From positions 313,213,652 to 313,277,651 of the forward strand of contig CM054060.1 of NCBI GenBank assembly GCA_028641055.1: a DNA stretch of 64,000 nt. Direction: 5' to 3'. The DNA comes from Alopecurus myosuroides (Eukaryota > Streptophyta > Magnoliopsida > Poales > Poaceae). A program made the position numbers and the translations under genes. Below are positions 30,955-42,017 of the stretch, piece by piece. Position 1 is the stretch's first letter. Each line of letters begins with the position of its first letter. The notes under the pieces are model-generated. The model had not been told where the DNA came from. It did no database searches and saw only the letters and a program-made list of their open reading frames with translations.

Positions 30955-31783
30955 AAGATGGGCCCGATCTGTGCTTGGGTGGGCCGCCTGTCGGCACCTC
31001 CGGTGAACGCACGGTGGAGTAGCGATCTGTGCTAGGGTTGGCGGCGTCGGTGGTGCCCTTGCTGCAGTGCGGCGGCGGGGGTTTACGGGCCCTTTTGGGC
31101 TCGGCCGGGCCAGACGGGCCTGGTGTGCTCTGCTGCTGCATCCGGTCGGCTACTGCCGTTTGGCGGTGGAGGCAGGTCCCTCCCGCGTGCCGCTGTACCG
31201 CTGACCTTCGCTGAGGTTCCTTCTACCTAGTTCTACCGGCCTTGCGACTTGGATCACGGTGAGACGACGAAGATGATTGCAAAATCGTGGGGGCGTGCGT
31301 TGGTGGACGGCGAGATTGGTGGAGCTTTCTGGCGTGTCCGGCGGCGTGGTTCGGTTGGAGGTCGGGAGAAATCCCTGTCGTTTCGGCACTGACGCGGTGA
31401 CACCTGGGGGTGTCACCATCCTTCCTGAAGGGCGTCGGCTACCTCTCTCCCACCCACCAGTGTACCGGGGGAAACCCTAGGACACGTTCCGAGTTATCCT
31501 TGGAACTGTCTGGGCAGCAGCGACGTCGTCGTCGCTCCCTTCTTGGAGGTGCTGCTTGGTGCGTGGCGCCTCAGAATGTTAGGAGCGGTGTGGAAATCCT
31601 AGGAGGGCGCAGCGGTTGCGAGTCATCTTTGTTTTCGTTGAACCGCCATTATCGGCATTGTTTTCTCTTTTTTGTCCTTTTCGTTTTCTTTTGGGCATGA
31701 TGTTGTGTTGTTTTGCCCCAGCATTGTCCTGTGTGTTGTTTGGGTTGGTTGCTATATTAATATAGCGGGGCGAAAGCCTGTTT
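30955..31783 (+). mobile_element. Non-LTR retrotransposon insertion, 829 bp, with 16-bp target duplication
   Basis: CATGTCCGACTAACGT occurs at 30939-30954 and again at 31784-31799 as perfect flanks. The right end has TATAGCGGGGCGAAAGCC followed by a short T run, which resembles 3' ends of Triticeae LINE/SINE-type elements. The body is GC-rich without an RT frame, so it is a 5'-truncated or non-autonomous copy. Long flanking duplications indicate target-primed integration. Confidence 0.7.
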
Positions 31784-31864
31784 CATGTCCGACTAACGTC
31801 CGACACCGGCATCCATCGGACTATGTTTCTGATACCATCGGAGGTCCACGGTTTGCGTCGTACA

Positions 31865-32383
31865 TGTAGGAATTTATGGCTTCCAACATTTTATATGGCT
31901 ACTACATTGTCCGGAATTAAACTTCGACGTGAAAATATCATGGAAATAACATGGAATTAATGATGTGGAATTGACTTAAGGAAATATACTTAAGGAAGCC
32001 GGTACAACTATACTGGAACACAGTGTATATGAATATGCTGGAATTATACCCGGGAACAGTATAGAGTAGAAAGTCAGGTTATTCATATGTTGGCTATATG
32101 AATTGATTAAACCCTGTGAATTTGGATTGAGGTTCAAATTCGGCACGTGACTCACACACGTGTGCTCGTGGGATTAATTGCAGATTATGACTTACTAATG
32201 ATCGTGGTTGGTTTGGTTAACCTGGAGTTTCTGGAATAATTATCTGCATAATTACGGTTTAAATAAAACTGGAATTAGCACTATATATAAAGGTCCCTAA
32301 CCCCTAGCCTCAAATTATTGTGAGCGGCACCACGGAAAAGGGTCGAGGAATAGGAGTTAGACCGGATTGTGCAAAACCTAACA
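31865..32383 (+). repeat. 5' LTR of the LARD-like element
   Basis: 519 bp, with a TATA-like stretch (CACTATATATAAAGG) near 32280. Its right end is CCTAACA, after which AAGCCACGG follows with no recognisable tRNA complement. Confidence 0.92.
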
Positions 32384-32923
32384 AAGCCACGGTCGCCGGA
32401 AGTCCAATCCGCTGCAAAATCCACGGCGCCGCCGATCCAATCCATCTCCAACTCTGACGCCGCTAAGCTAAGGTCATCTCCAGCGGGGCTGCTCATTTGC
32501 CCCGGACCGGTCCGTTTTGAGCAGCCTGGGCCGAAACCAGGCCCCAGCGGCGCTGCTCATACGGACCGCGGTCCTTTTTTTGTCCCCGGATGCTCAAATC
32601 CTGACCAAATTTGGTCCAGATTTGAGCAGCCCCGCGGACAACAAAGTGTCCCGTGGACACACTTCCCTGGCCTGCAGAGAACGCCCCCTCCTCCCCCCCG
32701 ACCCACCTCGCCGCATCTAGCTCGTCGATTCGGCGACCACCACCACCGTTCGACCCCCCGCCTGCGACGGCCACCTCCCCCCACCTCTCTCCCACGCCGC
32801 CGCGCCGCCGCCTGTCCTGCAGGAGGTTCGCCGGCCTGCCTACCACCCGGTCCACCTTCCCCCGCCTCCACGGGCGCACACAAGGTGTTCGTCCGTGTGC
32901 CTACCCCGACCTCGGCCCGAAAA

Positions 32924-34204
32924 ATGGCGGACAGCGGCGACGAGTTCTTCTTCAACAACGTGATCATGTACTCGTCCTCGTCGGAGTCCGATTCCGAGGA
33001 CGAGAGCGACATCCTCGTTGCCACTCTCGTTGTCAATGACCACATCGCAAGGATGCGGCCGGTGTTCAGAGGGTCCATTCCCGGCCGTGCGCCGGGCTTA
33101 GAAAGGGGCAGAGCGGCCGGCCATATGCAGCTGTGGAACGACTACTTCCACCCAACCAATCCGGTGTACACGGCCAAGCTATTCCGGCGCCGTTTTCGGA
33201 TGAAAAGGGACTTGTTCAACCGCATTCGACTCGGCATCCTCGACTACAACGATTGGTTCAAGTGCAAGCCCGATGCCACCGGTAAGCTTGGCTTCACTTC
33301 TTATCAAAAATGCACCGAGGCAATTCGGATGCTTGCATATGGAGTAGCTGGTGACCTGGTTGATGAATACTTGCGTATGAGTGAATCCATGTGCCTGCAA
33401 TCTATGTACAAGTTTTGTAAACCTGTGGTTCAGGTCTTTGGCCCGGAGTACTTGAGGGAACCGACTGTTGCCGACACTCAGCGGCTGTTGTCGATCAACG
33501 AGAGCAGAGGGTGGCCTGGGATGCTTCGAAGCATCGATTGTATGCACTGGGAGTGGAAGAACTGCCCATTTGGTTGGCAGGGGCAGTACAAGGGACATGT
33601 TGGTGAATGCACGGTTATTCTCGAGGCAGTTGCTTCGCATGATCTGTGGATTTGGCACTCGTTCTTCGGCATGGCAGGTTCGCACAATGATATCAACGTG
33701 CTCCAGCGCTCTCCGGTGTTTGGCAGACTTGCCGTAGGCAACTCCCCCGAGGTGAGCTATGATATCAATGGCCACCACTACACAAAGGGATACTACCTGG
33801 CAGATGGTATCTATCCCCAGTGGGCTACCTTTGTGAAGACCATCTCCAATCCTCAAGATGAGATGAGGAAGCGGTTTGCCCAAGAGAAGGAGAGTGCCCA
33901 AAAGGATGTGGAGCGTGCTTTTGGTGCGCTTCAATCTCGATGGGCTATTGTTCGGCACCCTGCTAGAACATGGAGCCCGGAGATTATGTGGTCGGTGATG
34001 ACTGCTTGTGTGATCATGCACAACATGATCATAGAGGATGAGCGCGATGACAGCGTCTACGACGAGAACTGGTTGTTTCAGGGTGAGAACGTGGAGCCCC
34101 AGCCAGGAGTGGCAACATTTGAGGATTTCATCAACTTCCAGTACGAGTTGCGTGATCAGGACACCCACCGCACACTTCGGGATGATTTGGTGCAACACAT
34201 CTAG
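32924..34204 (+). CDS. PIF/Harbinger DDE transposase
   Basis: 426 residues, open throughout. I start at ATG 32924 (MADSGDEFFF) because the frame upstream runs through the TIR into the LTR and cannot belong to the gene. The N-terminus is acidic and Ser-rich (SSSSESDSEDESD), as in many grass Harbinger transposases. The catalytic core shows Asp in SIDCMHWEWKNCP, Asp in GSHNDINVLQRSP and a Glu in the KDVERAFGALQSRW region, consistent with a DDE nuclease. The length agrees with the family. It catalyses excision and insertion, usually with a separate DNA-binding partner encoded by the element, which here appears damaged. The protein may therefore be catalytically intact but need a partner from another copy. 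Confidence 0.9.
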   Translation: MADSGDEFFFNNVIMYSSSSESDSEDESDILVATLVVNDHIARMRPVFRGSIPGRAPGLERGRAAGHMQLWNDYFHPTNPVYTAKLFRRRFRMKRDLFNRIRLGILDYNDWFKCKPDATGKLGFTSYQKCTEAIRMLAYGVAGDLVDEYLRMSESMCLQSMYKFCKPVVQVFGPEYLREPTVADTQRLLSINESRGWPGMLRSIDCMHWEWKNCPFGWQGQYKGHVGECTVILEAVASHDLWIWHSFFGMAGSHNDINVLQRSPVFGRLAVGNSPEVSYDINGHHYTKGYYLADGIYPQWATFVKTISNPQDEMRKRFAQEKESAQKDVERAFGALQSRWAIVRHPARTWSPEIMWSVMTACVIMHNMIIEDERDDSVYDENWLFQGENVEPQPGVATFEDFINFQYELRDQDTHRTLRDDLVQHI

Positions 34205-34439
34205 AACTTTGTAGGAAACCAATAGATTTTTTTTAATTTTAATTAAGACTTATTTGTCTTCTTATTGAACAGTCAAATTTGTAATAAATAACTCGTATTT
34301 TATTTAGTATTGTGTTTGTTTTTAGGCTCAAAGTATCATTGAGAAAAAAAACTAGAAAAAAAATATGTCCGGGCCACTAAATGAGCAGCCCCGCTGGGTG
34401 CAGGGCCCAAATCTGCGCGGACACGGTCCCGGACGGCTG

Positions 34440-34600
34440 CTCAAACAGACAAAATGCGGACCAAATTGGTCATCTCCAGCGGAGCTGCTCATTTGCGGAC
34501 CAAATTGGTCCGCAATTTGTCTGTTTGAGCAGCCGTCCGCGGTCCACGGACACGGCACGGACCAGGTGCCCCCAGCGGGGCTGCTCATACCAAAAGAGGA
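34440..34600. repeat. Internal TIR-like sequences inside the Harbinger element
   Basis: GGTCATCTCCAGCGGAGCTG at 34468 nearly repeats the left TIR in the same orientation. GCGGACCAAATTGGT stands on both sides of it (near 34456 and 34495). Further GAGCAGCC/GGCTGCTC copies lie at 34381-34390, 34430-34442, 34528-34535 and 34578-34587. This suggests an element end inside the element, by nesting or duplication. Confidence 0.7.
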
Positions 34601-34687
34601 CATTGGATAGATTTTGTAGGGCCCATAGGGGCCCATAGATTTACAACTTAAAAAAATAAAAAGAACTAAAAAAAAGTCTAGCCCTAG

Positions 34688-35869
34688 CTAGACGGCCAGT
34701 GGCCTCGCGGCGGCCGGAGTTGCCCCGGAGCATCCTAGTCCAGGATGATCTACTCTGGGGTGTCCGGAGCAAGGTGGGGGGAGCGCGGCGGCCCTCTGCG
34801 GCGTGGGCGGCTGGGTTGTGGGCTGGGGCGCCGGCAGCTCCGGCGGGGGACCCGTCCACTCCCATTGCATGCCCACCATGGGCTCGAACCACGCCGAGAC
34901 CGGCGCGTTCTCGTCCCGGCCGTCGTCGTCTACCTCCTGGTCGTAGGGGTAGATGTCGACCTCCTGGGCGCGGATGGCCGCCACGGCCTCATCCACCGCC
35001 CTGGTGCCGGCCGCGTGCGCCTCCGCCTGCTCCGCGGCCTGCTGGGCGGCCACCGCCGCGAGAGCCTCCGCCAGCGCGCGCTCCTCCGCCGCGGCGGCCT
35101 CCTCCGCCTCCCTCTGGGAGGCCTGGATGGCCATGGCCAGCTGCAGCTCCTCGCTGGGCTGCGCCATGGCGGCGTCCTCGTCGTCCTCGTCCTCGTCCTG
35201 GTACCACTGGGGGGCTCCTCCAGCGGTTCCTCCTTGACGGCCGGCGCGCGGTCGCCGATGCGGAGGGGGCGGAGGGGTGGCGGTGGCGCCGTGTGACCAC
35301 GCCGCGCCGGGCGTGGAGGAGACGGCGGCGGATACTGGGCCGCGCCGCGCACCTGGCGCGCCCCGAATACGACCTATGGCGCAGGTCGTGTTCATCCGTG
35401 AACCACGTGTCCCAGTGGGGACTGTCCACGGCGAACGCGGGGTGGCCGCGCAGGTCGAGCGGCAGCTCGTCGCGGCGGCGGTGGATCTCCACCTCCCGCT
35501 CGAGGCCGCTGCGCGGGACCGGCGGCACATGGATTCGGTCCCTGTTCAGATGCACCCATCGGGGAGGTGGACATCCGGCCATGGCACTGGGATCGCGCGA
35601 TCCCAATACCATTGGCACCTCCTCTTGTTGAGGTAGGGCCGGTCGCGGACGCGGGCGGGCACCAGCCGGAAAGGGGCGGCCGGCCCTTGAGAAGAAGGAG
35701 GGGGAGAGGGAGGCGGCGTTTGCACCTGCTCCGCTTGGGCGCGGGCGGCGCGGGTGAGCGGGGGTGGAGGTGGGAGAGGGGGGCTCGGCGAGGGCGCGCG
35801 GCGGCGGGAGCTGCCGGCCTCGTGGTCGTTCTTGCCGCCCTTGCCCCAGTTGAGCCACTTGCGGCCCAT
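34688..35869 (-). pseudogene. Second Harbinger-associated frame (broken), antisense to the transposase
   Basis: From ATG 35869 on the minus strand (MGRKWLNWGKGGKNDHEAGSS), preceded by a TATTTAAAT box near 36012. The frame reads a Pro/Arg-rich section, then WYWDRAIPVPWPDVHLPDG, and shifts by one base near 35555. It continues as HLNRDRIHVPPVPRSG and HPAFAVDSPHWDTWF in the next frame, then shifts again between about 35350 and 35220. It ends in a Glu/Ala-rich helix (QREAEEAAAAEERALAEAL) and a Pro-rich tail, stopping at 34688. Similar proteins recur beside grass Harbinger elements as far as I recall, but I cannot show a Myb-like DNA-binding domain. The frameshifts leave no complete product. Confidence 0.55.
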
Positions 35870-36693
35870 GGCGCGGCGGATAGGGTTCGCGGCCGGCGGC
35901 GAGGGAGCCGAGGGGAGGGAGTGGCAGACTGCGAGGAAGTGACTGCGAGGGGGCGGCTCGGGGACTGAGGAGGCGGTGTGCGTGGGGATGGACGCGTGGC
36001 CGCGGGTCCCATTTAAATAGGACCGGTAGGGAAGGCGAGTCGTCGCCACGGTCACTGGCCGGCGGGCCACCCCCTTGACCGAAAAGCGGTGCGGCCGCGC
36101 GCGCGCGTCCGTTTCGCGTCCGCAGGCTACTCAAATCTGACCCAAATTTGGTCTGGGTTTGAGCATCCGCGGACGCAAAACGGACCAGACCGTGGGTTGA
36201 GCAGCCCCGCTGGGGCCTCGTTTTGTCCGGACCTGCTCAAATCCGGGCTGTCCGGGCCAAATGAGCAGCCCCGCTGGAGATGACCTAAGCCCTTCGCCAA
36301 TCCTTCCCTGTCACATCAACGTGCTGTTCTGAGCGTCTGGACAGGATCCGACGGAAACTTCAGATGCGAAGTTGCTAGGCGTCACTAAATCCGCTGTCCA
36401 CGTGATGTCTGCCGCTGCCGCAGTCGCCCTGATGTTCCGTTGCGCACTAATCGTCGCTGAATCGTGTATCGAGGTTATTCAAATTCTTCTGCAAGGAATT
36501 GTTTTTTGTGTGCACGCACGGAGAACGAGGAATCTAGCAAGTTAAGTAGTGGTCAGATAATCCTACGATCAACCGGAAAGATTAACCGGGAGACAAGCCG
36601 ACAGCTTACGCAAGAAAATTGTGCTGCCAATTCTTCGTGTGAGCCATCTCATGCACGCCGTGGAACGAGGAGGTGAAGCAGACTGCAGTGTCA

Positions 36694-36966
36694 GGCTAGT
36701 CACAATGGGGAGTAACATACACTAGTAACATACACGCTATTCTAGACTATGTTACCACCTCCACAATGGGTAGTAACAATGAAGTGGTGTCATGCAAGTC
36801 TCTATTTATTAGGTTGTAGACTCAAACTGTCTTGGGATGTGTGATGTTACGGTAACTAGCTAAGTTACCACAACACTCTCTCTCCTTATTAAATACTTGC
36901 CACGTCAGATTTTTATCCTACGTGGCACCAATGTTACTAGCGAAGTTACTCCCACTGGGGCTAGCC
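36694..36966. mobile_element. MITE, 273 bp
   Basis: Imperfect terminal inverted repeats: GGCTAGTCACAATGGGGAGT at the left, and AGTTACTCCCACTGGGGCTA then GCC at the right. TCA on both sides (36691-36693, 36967-36969) is the likely target duplication. No coding capacity. The 3-bp duplication fits a Harbinger-type MITE, but the superfamily is uncertain. Confidence 0.75.
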
Positions 36967-36969
36967 TCA

Positions 36970-39900
36970 ATTAGACAAACTCTAGACCGTCACGTGGTCA
37001 AGGAGGAAAAGTGCAAGAGATTAATTTGCTAGGATCGATCCGTCTTCCCGTGGAGTACTCAGACTGGGCAATTAATCAAGCTGCAGTCAGCAATCGCTCG
37101 GTTACGCGTGCTAGGAGATGAAGTAGGAAGTAGCTCGTGGCTGCTATTTTTCTCTGATAAGGCCATTGAGGAAACTACCGAATAAGACTCGCCGTATCAC
37201 CGTCTCATCTGCGCACAACTACAGGGAAGGCTGCTGCCATCTGTTTTGGTCCTTTGTACGTACATTCACGGAAGTCTTGGAAAACACGGGGAATTGTTTT
37301 GCATATAATCTGTACCTGGATTATGATTTCTTCTATCGGTTTCTTGTTGTGGATACGGCAAAACTGACTGGAAAAAGACTGACAAAGATGCCATTGTTGT
37401 GGAAAGAAAAGCTACGGAATTTCGATAGAAGATATCAAAAAGTATTCACAGGTTCGCTTATTATTTGACGGGTGAGAACATATTACGGGAACATTATGTG
37501 TAATATGGATAAGGATATTTTATACATTGGTATTTATTGTGCATCACTCGCTTTCGGAGGAAACTGGAACACACTCCGATGGATTTCCTTGTTGAATATG
37601 AGAGTGAACGCATTGCGTTGAGGTATTGCCTAACCTGGAAAAAGAAATCTGGAGATATGTATCTCATTGGATATCACTCGGTTTTTTGGAAGAAATTAAA
37701 ACACACTTCGGAGGAAACTAAATTATACTCTTCTCCATGGATTATACTCTTGTCACCGGAATATATTTGAAACTCGTAGGAATACTCTGGAACATCTATG
37801 AGCACAATATAACTCACTGGAATTTAATCATGTTTATATTGGAATTGACATCACTTATTTTTGGAGGAAGATGGGGAACACTCCATGGAAAAGGAAATCA
37901 ACATTTTACTTAACGGTATGTCTGTTGATGATATTTGCACTAAATATTTATATATTGCTACCTTTCCAAATAGTTGTTTGTCGATTTGCTTCTATGTCAC
38001 ATATTGCTGGGGTATGGTAACAATTCCATGGAAGGAAATAAATGCCTATTTAGGCACTACTACTAAAGCTGATATACATGGAATTGGAAAATTATGCCAA
38101 TTAACTCGCTTATGGAGGAAAGGTATTTTTCTTTTGTTATGATAATATATATACTGAGCTAGAATGGAAGGAGATTTATATTATACTTCTTTGTTGGAAT
38201 TTATTGATTATGATATACTATTTAGAAAGGGAAGAGTGGAATTATTGCTTGATAAAAAAAACCTTAGTGTATTATGGAATTCAAACACAATGGTCGCATT
38301 TCTTTTGACAGTCCATTGGAAGTTGATCGACAAATTGTTTATTTGGTGAAGATAACTTCATATGGAGGAATACTGATAATAGGAATACATGCTCGGAATT
38401 TTATTGTTGATACTATTTACGACTTGATCTTACTCTGTAAACAGAATTACGAGGCTTCTTAATTCTGGAATTCAAAACTTTAACTGGGAGGACTATCAGT
38501 TATGGATTTTCTATGATGTGACTTTTGTGGCATTTTCTGTTTTGACACTCCCACTAGAGGTTCAATTTGTTTATCTTATATACGACTTGGTTACATATCA
38601 AGGAACGGAATTAGTGGGTTACTAATTCTGGAATTCTAAACTTAAGTGGGACGAATATGGTAATTCATCCGCATATTTTTATGTTATTGTTGGACACTCC
38701 ACTTGAGGGAAAATAGTTATGTTATTTATTTCATTCATGATTGCATTTGGGTGGCTATTAATATTTATTACAATACAAGTCGGAAAGTTTTTTATTTATC
38801 ATGAACATCTCATTCTGAAGTGGAAAATCAGTTCATCGTCAAAGGATTAACGGTTTAAGAACTGATTGGTGGGGGAAGTACACTTCAAGAATAGTGATTA
38901 AAACTTATGTGAAGAGCATGGAATTATTATATATTGTGTCATCTCATATACTCCATGGTTTAGTGGAGGAAACCAACGCATTATGTCATATACTCCATGG
39001 TTTAATGGAGGAAGCCATTATGTTATATCATATACTCCATGGTTTAGTGGAGGAAACCATTGGGTTATGTCATATACTCCATGGTTTAATGGAGGAAGCC
39101 ATTATGTTATATCATATACTCCACGGTTTAATGGAGAAATCATTGTATTACCTCATATACTTCATGTTTTAATGGAGGAATATAAATCTTGGTTCTTCCC
39201 TTCATTATAAGGAAAAGCATCACATACTACTATTTTTCAGTAAGTCATTATCGATCACAGTCACTATTTATATATTGTGAACTGGAAGGAAGTATTCTCT
39301 TTATGTTTTGGTAGTATGGAACTAGAAATTTATTTGCTACAAAGCGCACCAAGTTTTATTTTAATGTATATATTCTAGTGGATCAAATGTAATTTTGTTT
39401 TGATCTGGAAAGGGGGGAATTGGTGGAAAGTAGGAAGATGATATTTATGATAAATGGTATGTATACTAGTAGTCACATTGAACTCTCATTTGAATAAACC
39501 CAAAGGAAAACACAAGTAAAACTCCCAACACTAATATTCATAGGAAAAGTGGGAGGAATTAATGTAGACCATCATATACTGGATGTTGTTATCTATAATT
39601 TGGCGAATTCACTCTATGTTTGGAGTAATAAGTAGACTTGTATAAAATATTCTAAGTTGTTACTAAGATAACTATGAGTGCAAGTATTGCGGGAATGATT
39701 ACACTCGGTGAGGAACAACATTTTTTATTTTGTTTTTGGGAGCATATAGTTTTGCCAAACAACCGCATGCATGTAGATTCTAAATGGATTTATTTACAAG
39801 GAATTTAGTAAAACATGCTTACTGAAACCACAAATTATAAGCTTGTTGTTAAATGGTTTACACAAAGGAAATATGTATACTTTGTGGAAACTCTTTCTCC

Positions 39901-40867
39901 TATTGGAGATTTTGGAAACTCTGGAATTTCGAGGAAGTGGGAATAAAGACAAGGTTTGCTAACTGAATAGATAATCCACATTGATGGAACAAGCTTCACG
40001 TCAATGGTATAGCATGTCATATGGTTTTATTTATGATGGAAGACATGGTATATTAGATCATATGGTTTATTTATGATGGAAGAAGATTATATAAAAAGGT
40101 ATGTTCAGAGCTTCCTTCATATTGGAAGTGGAATTGCGTAGAGAATGTTTTGACATATTTTTCTATGGAAACATGCAAACCTGTCAAGTACCTTTAATAA
40201 AGGGAATTATACTCTCTGAGGAATTATGTTTTACTCTCGAGGAAAAAGGAAGAATAACGGTCATCCCACTACTATTTTGGGACATTATTCGTGCGACCTT
40301 ATCTTAGCCATGTCGTTGTAATTGTTGCTATTTTTATTCACAAGGAAAGAGATTTGCTGGAATTGTTGGCAAATGGAATATGAATCTTGGAAGGATTGTT
40401 GAAATCACAGAAAACACTTATTATGCAAATGTCATGGAAACATAGAATTATTCAACATATTTTGATGGTCGTGGTCTTCAGCTACGAGGATATACACTTA
40501 CGTTATTTCTTTTAGCAAGAGGAATCACATGGAAGGTAATATGTTTATTTATATTTATTACTAATATTCATTTCACATGTATTTATGTTGTAGGAAGGAA
40601 ACATGAGTTAAATGCTATTTGTTTATGAAATATAAATACTTTGATGCATCTCTGCATTGAAGGAAGACATATGGCTAAGGAACTTTTTTGTTAAAATTAC
40701 GGTCGTGGAAATTGCATCATAACATGTTACTTTGTGAAAATATGAGTGCTATATTCACAAAGTTTATATGAAACATGATTGCGTTGAAGGAAGATATTAT
40801 CATGTAACCATGCTAATTGTGTGGGAATTCATTTGTTGAAATAAAATGTTTTCAGCCAAGTGGGAGA
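36970..40867 (+). other. Non-coding interior of the LARD-like element
   Basis: AT-rich sequence with many dispersed copies of ACTCCATGG and GGAGGAA and only short open frames without motifs. It ends with the polypurine tract AAGTGGGAGA directly before the 3' LTR. I see no gag, protease or pol. Confidence 0.7.
38945..39180 (+). repeat. About six tandem 42-bp repeats with built-in hairpins
   Basis: The unit starts TCATATACTCCATGG and contains CTCCAT, six loop bases, then ATGGAG, a perfect 6-bp stem. Two variants (with TTTAATGGAGGAAGCC and TTTAGTGGAGGAAACC) alternate, giving an 84-bp higher-order unit. The 42-bp length keeps one frame open (14-residue repeat with CHILHGL), but I see no sign that it is translated. 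Confidence 0.9.
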
Positions 40868-41399
40868 TGTAGGAATTTATGGCTTCCAACATTTTATATG
40901 GCTACTACATTGTCCGGAATTAAACTTCGACGTGAAAATATCATGGAAATAACATGGAATTAACGATGTGGAATTGACTTAAGGAAATATACTTAAGGAA
41001 GCCAGTACGGCTATACTGGAACACAATGTATATGAATATGCTGGAATTATACCCAGGAACAGTATAGAGTGGAAAGGCAGATTGTTCATATGTTGGCTAT
41101 ATGAATTGATTAAAGCCTTTGAATTTGGATTGAGATTCAAATTCGGCTGACTCACACACGTGTGCTCGTGGGACTAATTGCAGACTGAGACTCCTAGATG
41201 GTTACTAATGATCGTGGTTGGTTTGGTTAGCCTGGAGTTTCTGGGATAATTATCTGCGGAATTACGGTTTAAATAAATCTAGAATTAGCACTATATATAT
41301 AAAGGTCCCTAACCCCTAGTCTCAAATTGATCATTGTGAGCGGCACCACGGAAAAGGATCGAGGAATAGGGGTTAGACCGGATTGTGCAAAACCTAACA
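40868..41399 (+). repeat. 3' LTR of the LARD-like element
   Basis: 532 bp, the diverged partner of 31865-32383. The right flank GTACA (41400-41404) duplicates 31860-31864. Confidence 0.92.
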
Positions 41400-41404
41400 G
41401 TACA

Positions 41405-42017
41405 AATGTTGGGAGAAGAAGGCGCACAGCAGCTCTCATCCAATAATGCCCATACAAGATAATCCTTCGCAATAAGAATAACTTATGGATGATGATATTA
41501 TAATGGTAAATACCTATTATAATACCACCACAGACATAGTGGCGTGTAATAAATGGACATGCACGTGTACAACCTTAATTAATGGGGAATGCACCTGTAA
41601 AGAGTCCGTGAACTAATCCATTTTCAACCTCTGGTTCTGATGCAAGCATTCAGTCATTTTTGCAACTACAACACTGATATTTATTAATATCAAACATGCA
41701 GTCCAAACCCTATTCAAGTAGCACATCCAGGATCAACTGGATCTATATATTTTGAACTAAGTGTCTGGTATCGTGTCCAGATAGCCAGATCCTTTCCTCT
41801 CTTCAAAGAGCACACATCCAAGGATCTTGGCACACAAGTAAAAATAGCCTCACATACAACACGCTCTCTATATGGGGCATTCCTCACATTAATCAGCAGG
41901 AAGAATAAAAACAACAATGCATCTGGATATATCAAACAACACCGGACGATTGTCCGTCCGCTTGGTTAAAATTCTGCCCGCAGGCTTGAGACCATTGTTT
42001 CGATTAATCAAAAATGG
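41405..42017. other. Region downstream of the OPA3-like gene
   Basis: Contains the likely 3' untranslated region of the OPA3-like gene next to 42018, which is also conserved in the duplicated fragment at 4520. The rest, up to the LARD-like element, shows nothing recognisable. Confidence 0.5.

Larger units (their letters stand above)
32472..36285 (+). mobile_element. PIF/Harbinger DNA transposon, 3,814 bp
   Basis: Terminal inverted repeats begin GGTCATCTCCAGCGGGGCTG at 32472 and end with its reverse complement at 36285. TAA at 32469-32471 and 36286-36288 is the 3-bp target duplication expected of Harbinger. It carries a plus-strand DDE transposase and a damaged minus-strand second frame. A third TIR-like copy lies inside (34468), so the unit may be composite. 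Confidence 0.92.
31865..41399 (+). mobile_element. LARD-like LTR retrotransposon without own coding region, 9,535 bp including nested DNA elements
   Basis: LTRs at 31865-32383 (519 bp) and 40868-41399 (532 bp), both TGTAGGAATTTATGG...CCTAACA, flanked by GTACA (31860-31864 and 41400-41404). AAGTGGGAGA precedes the 3' LTR as polypurine tract. No credible PBS follows the 5' LTR, and no gag or pol is visible in the interior. The orientation is taken from the polypurine tract and the LTR TATA box. The LTRs differ at a number of sites and by small indels, so it is older than the young Tat element. A Harbinger element and a MITE sit inside. Confidence 0.92.

Noticed and set aside
32369..32923. Upstream extension of the Harbinger transposase frame to an ATG at 32369
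   Set aside because: The extension starts in the LTR of the host element and crosses the TIR; it is open by chance in GC-rich DNA. The family-like start is ATG 32924.
34699..35968. Arg/Pro-rich frames on the plus strand opposite the second Harbinger frame
   Set aside because: Extreme GC content keeps all six frames open; only the minus frames show a WPDVHLPDG-type motif and a helix-forming Glu/Ala region.
38894..39172. A small protein with 14-residue repeats
   Set aside because: The repeat unit is 42 bp, a multiple of three, so one frame is open automatically; no start context or homologue.
39000..39180. A CRISPR-like array at the 42-bp repeats
   Set aside because: Units are contiguous with no unique spacers, and the sequence is plant nuclear DNA.
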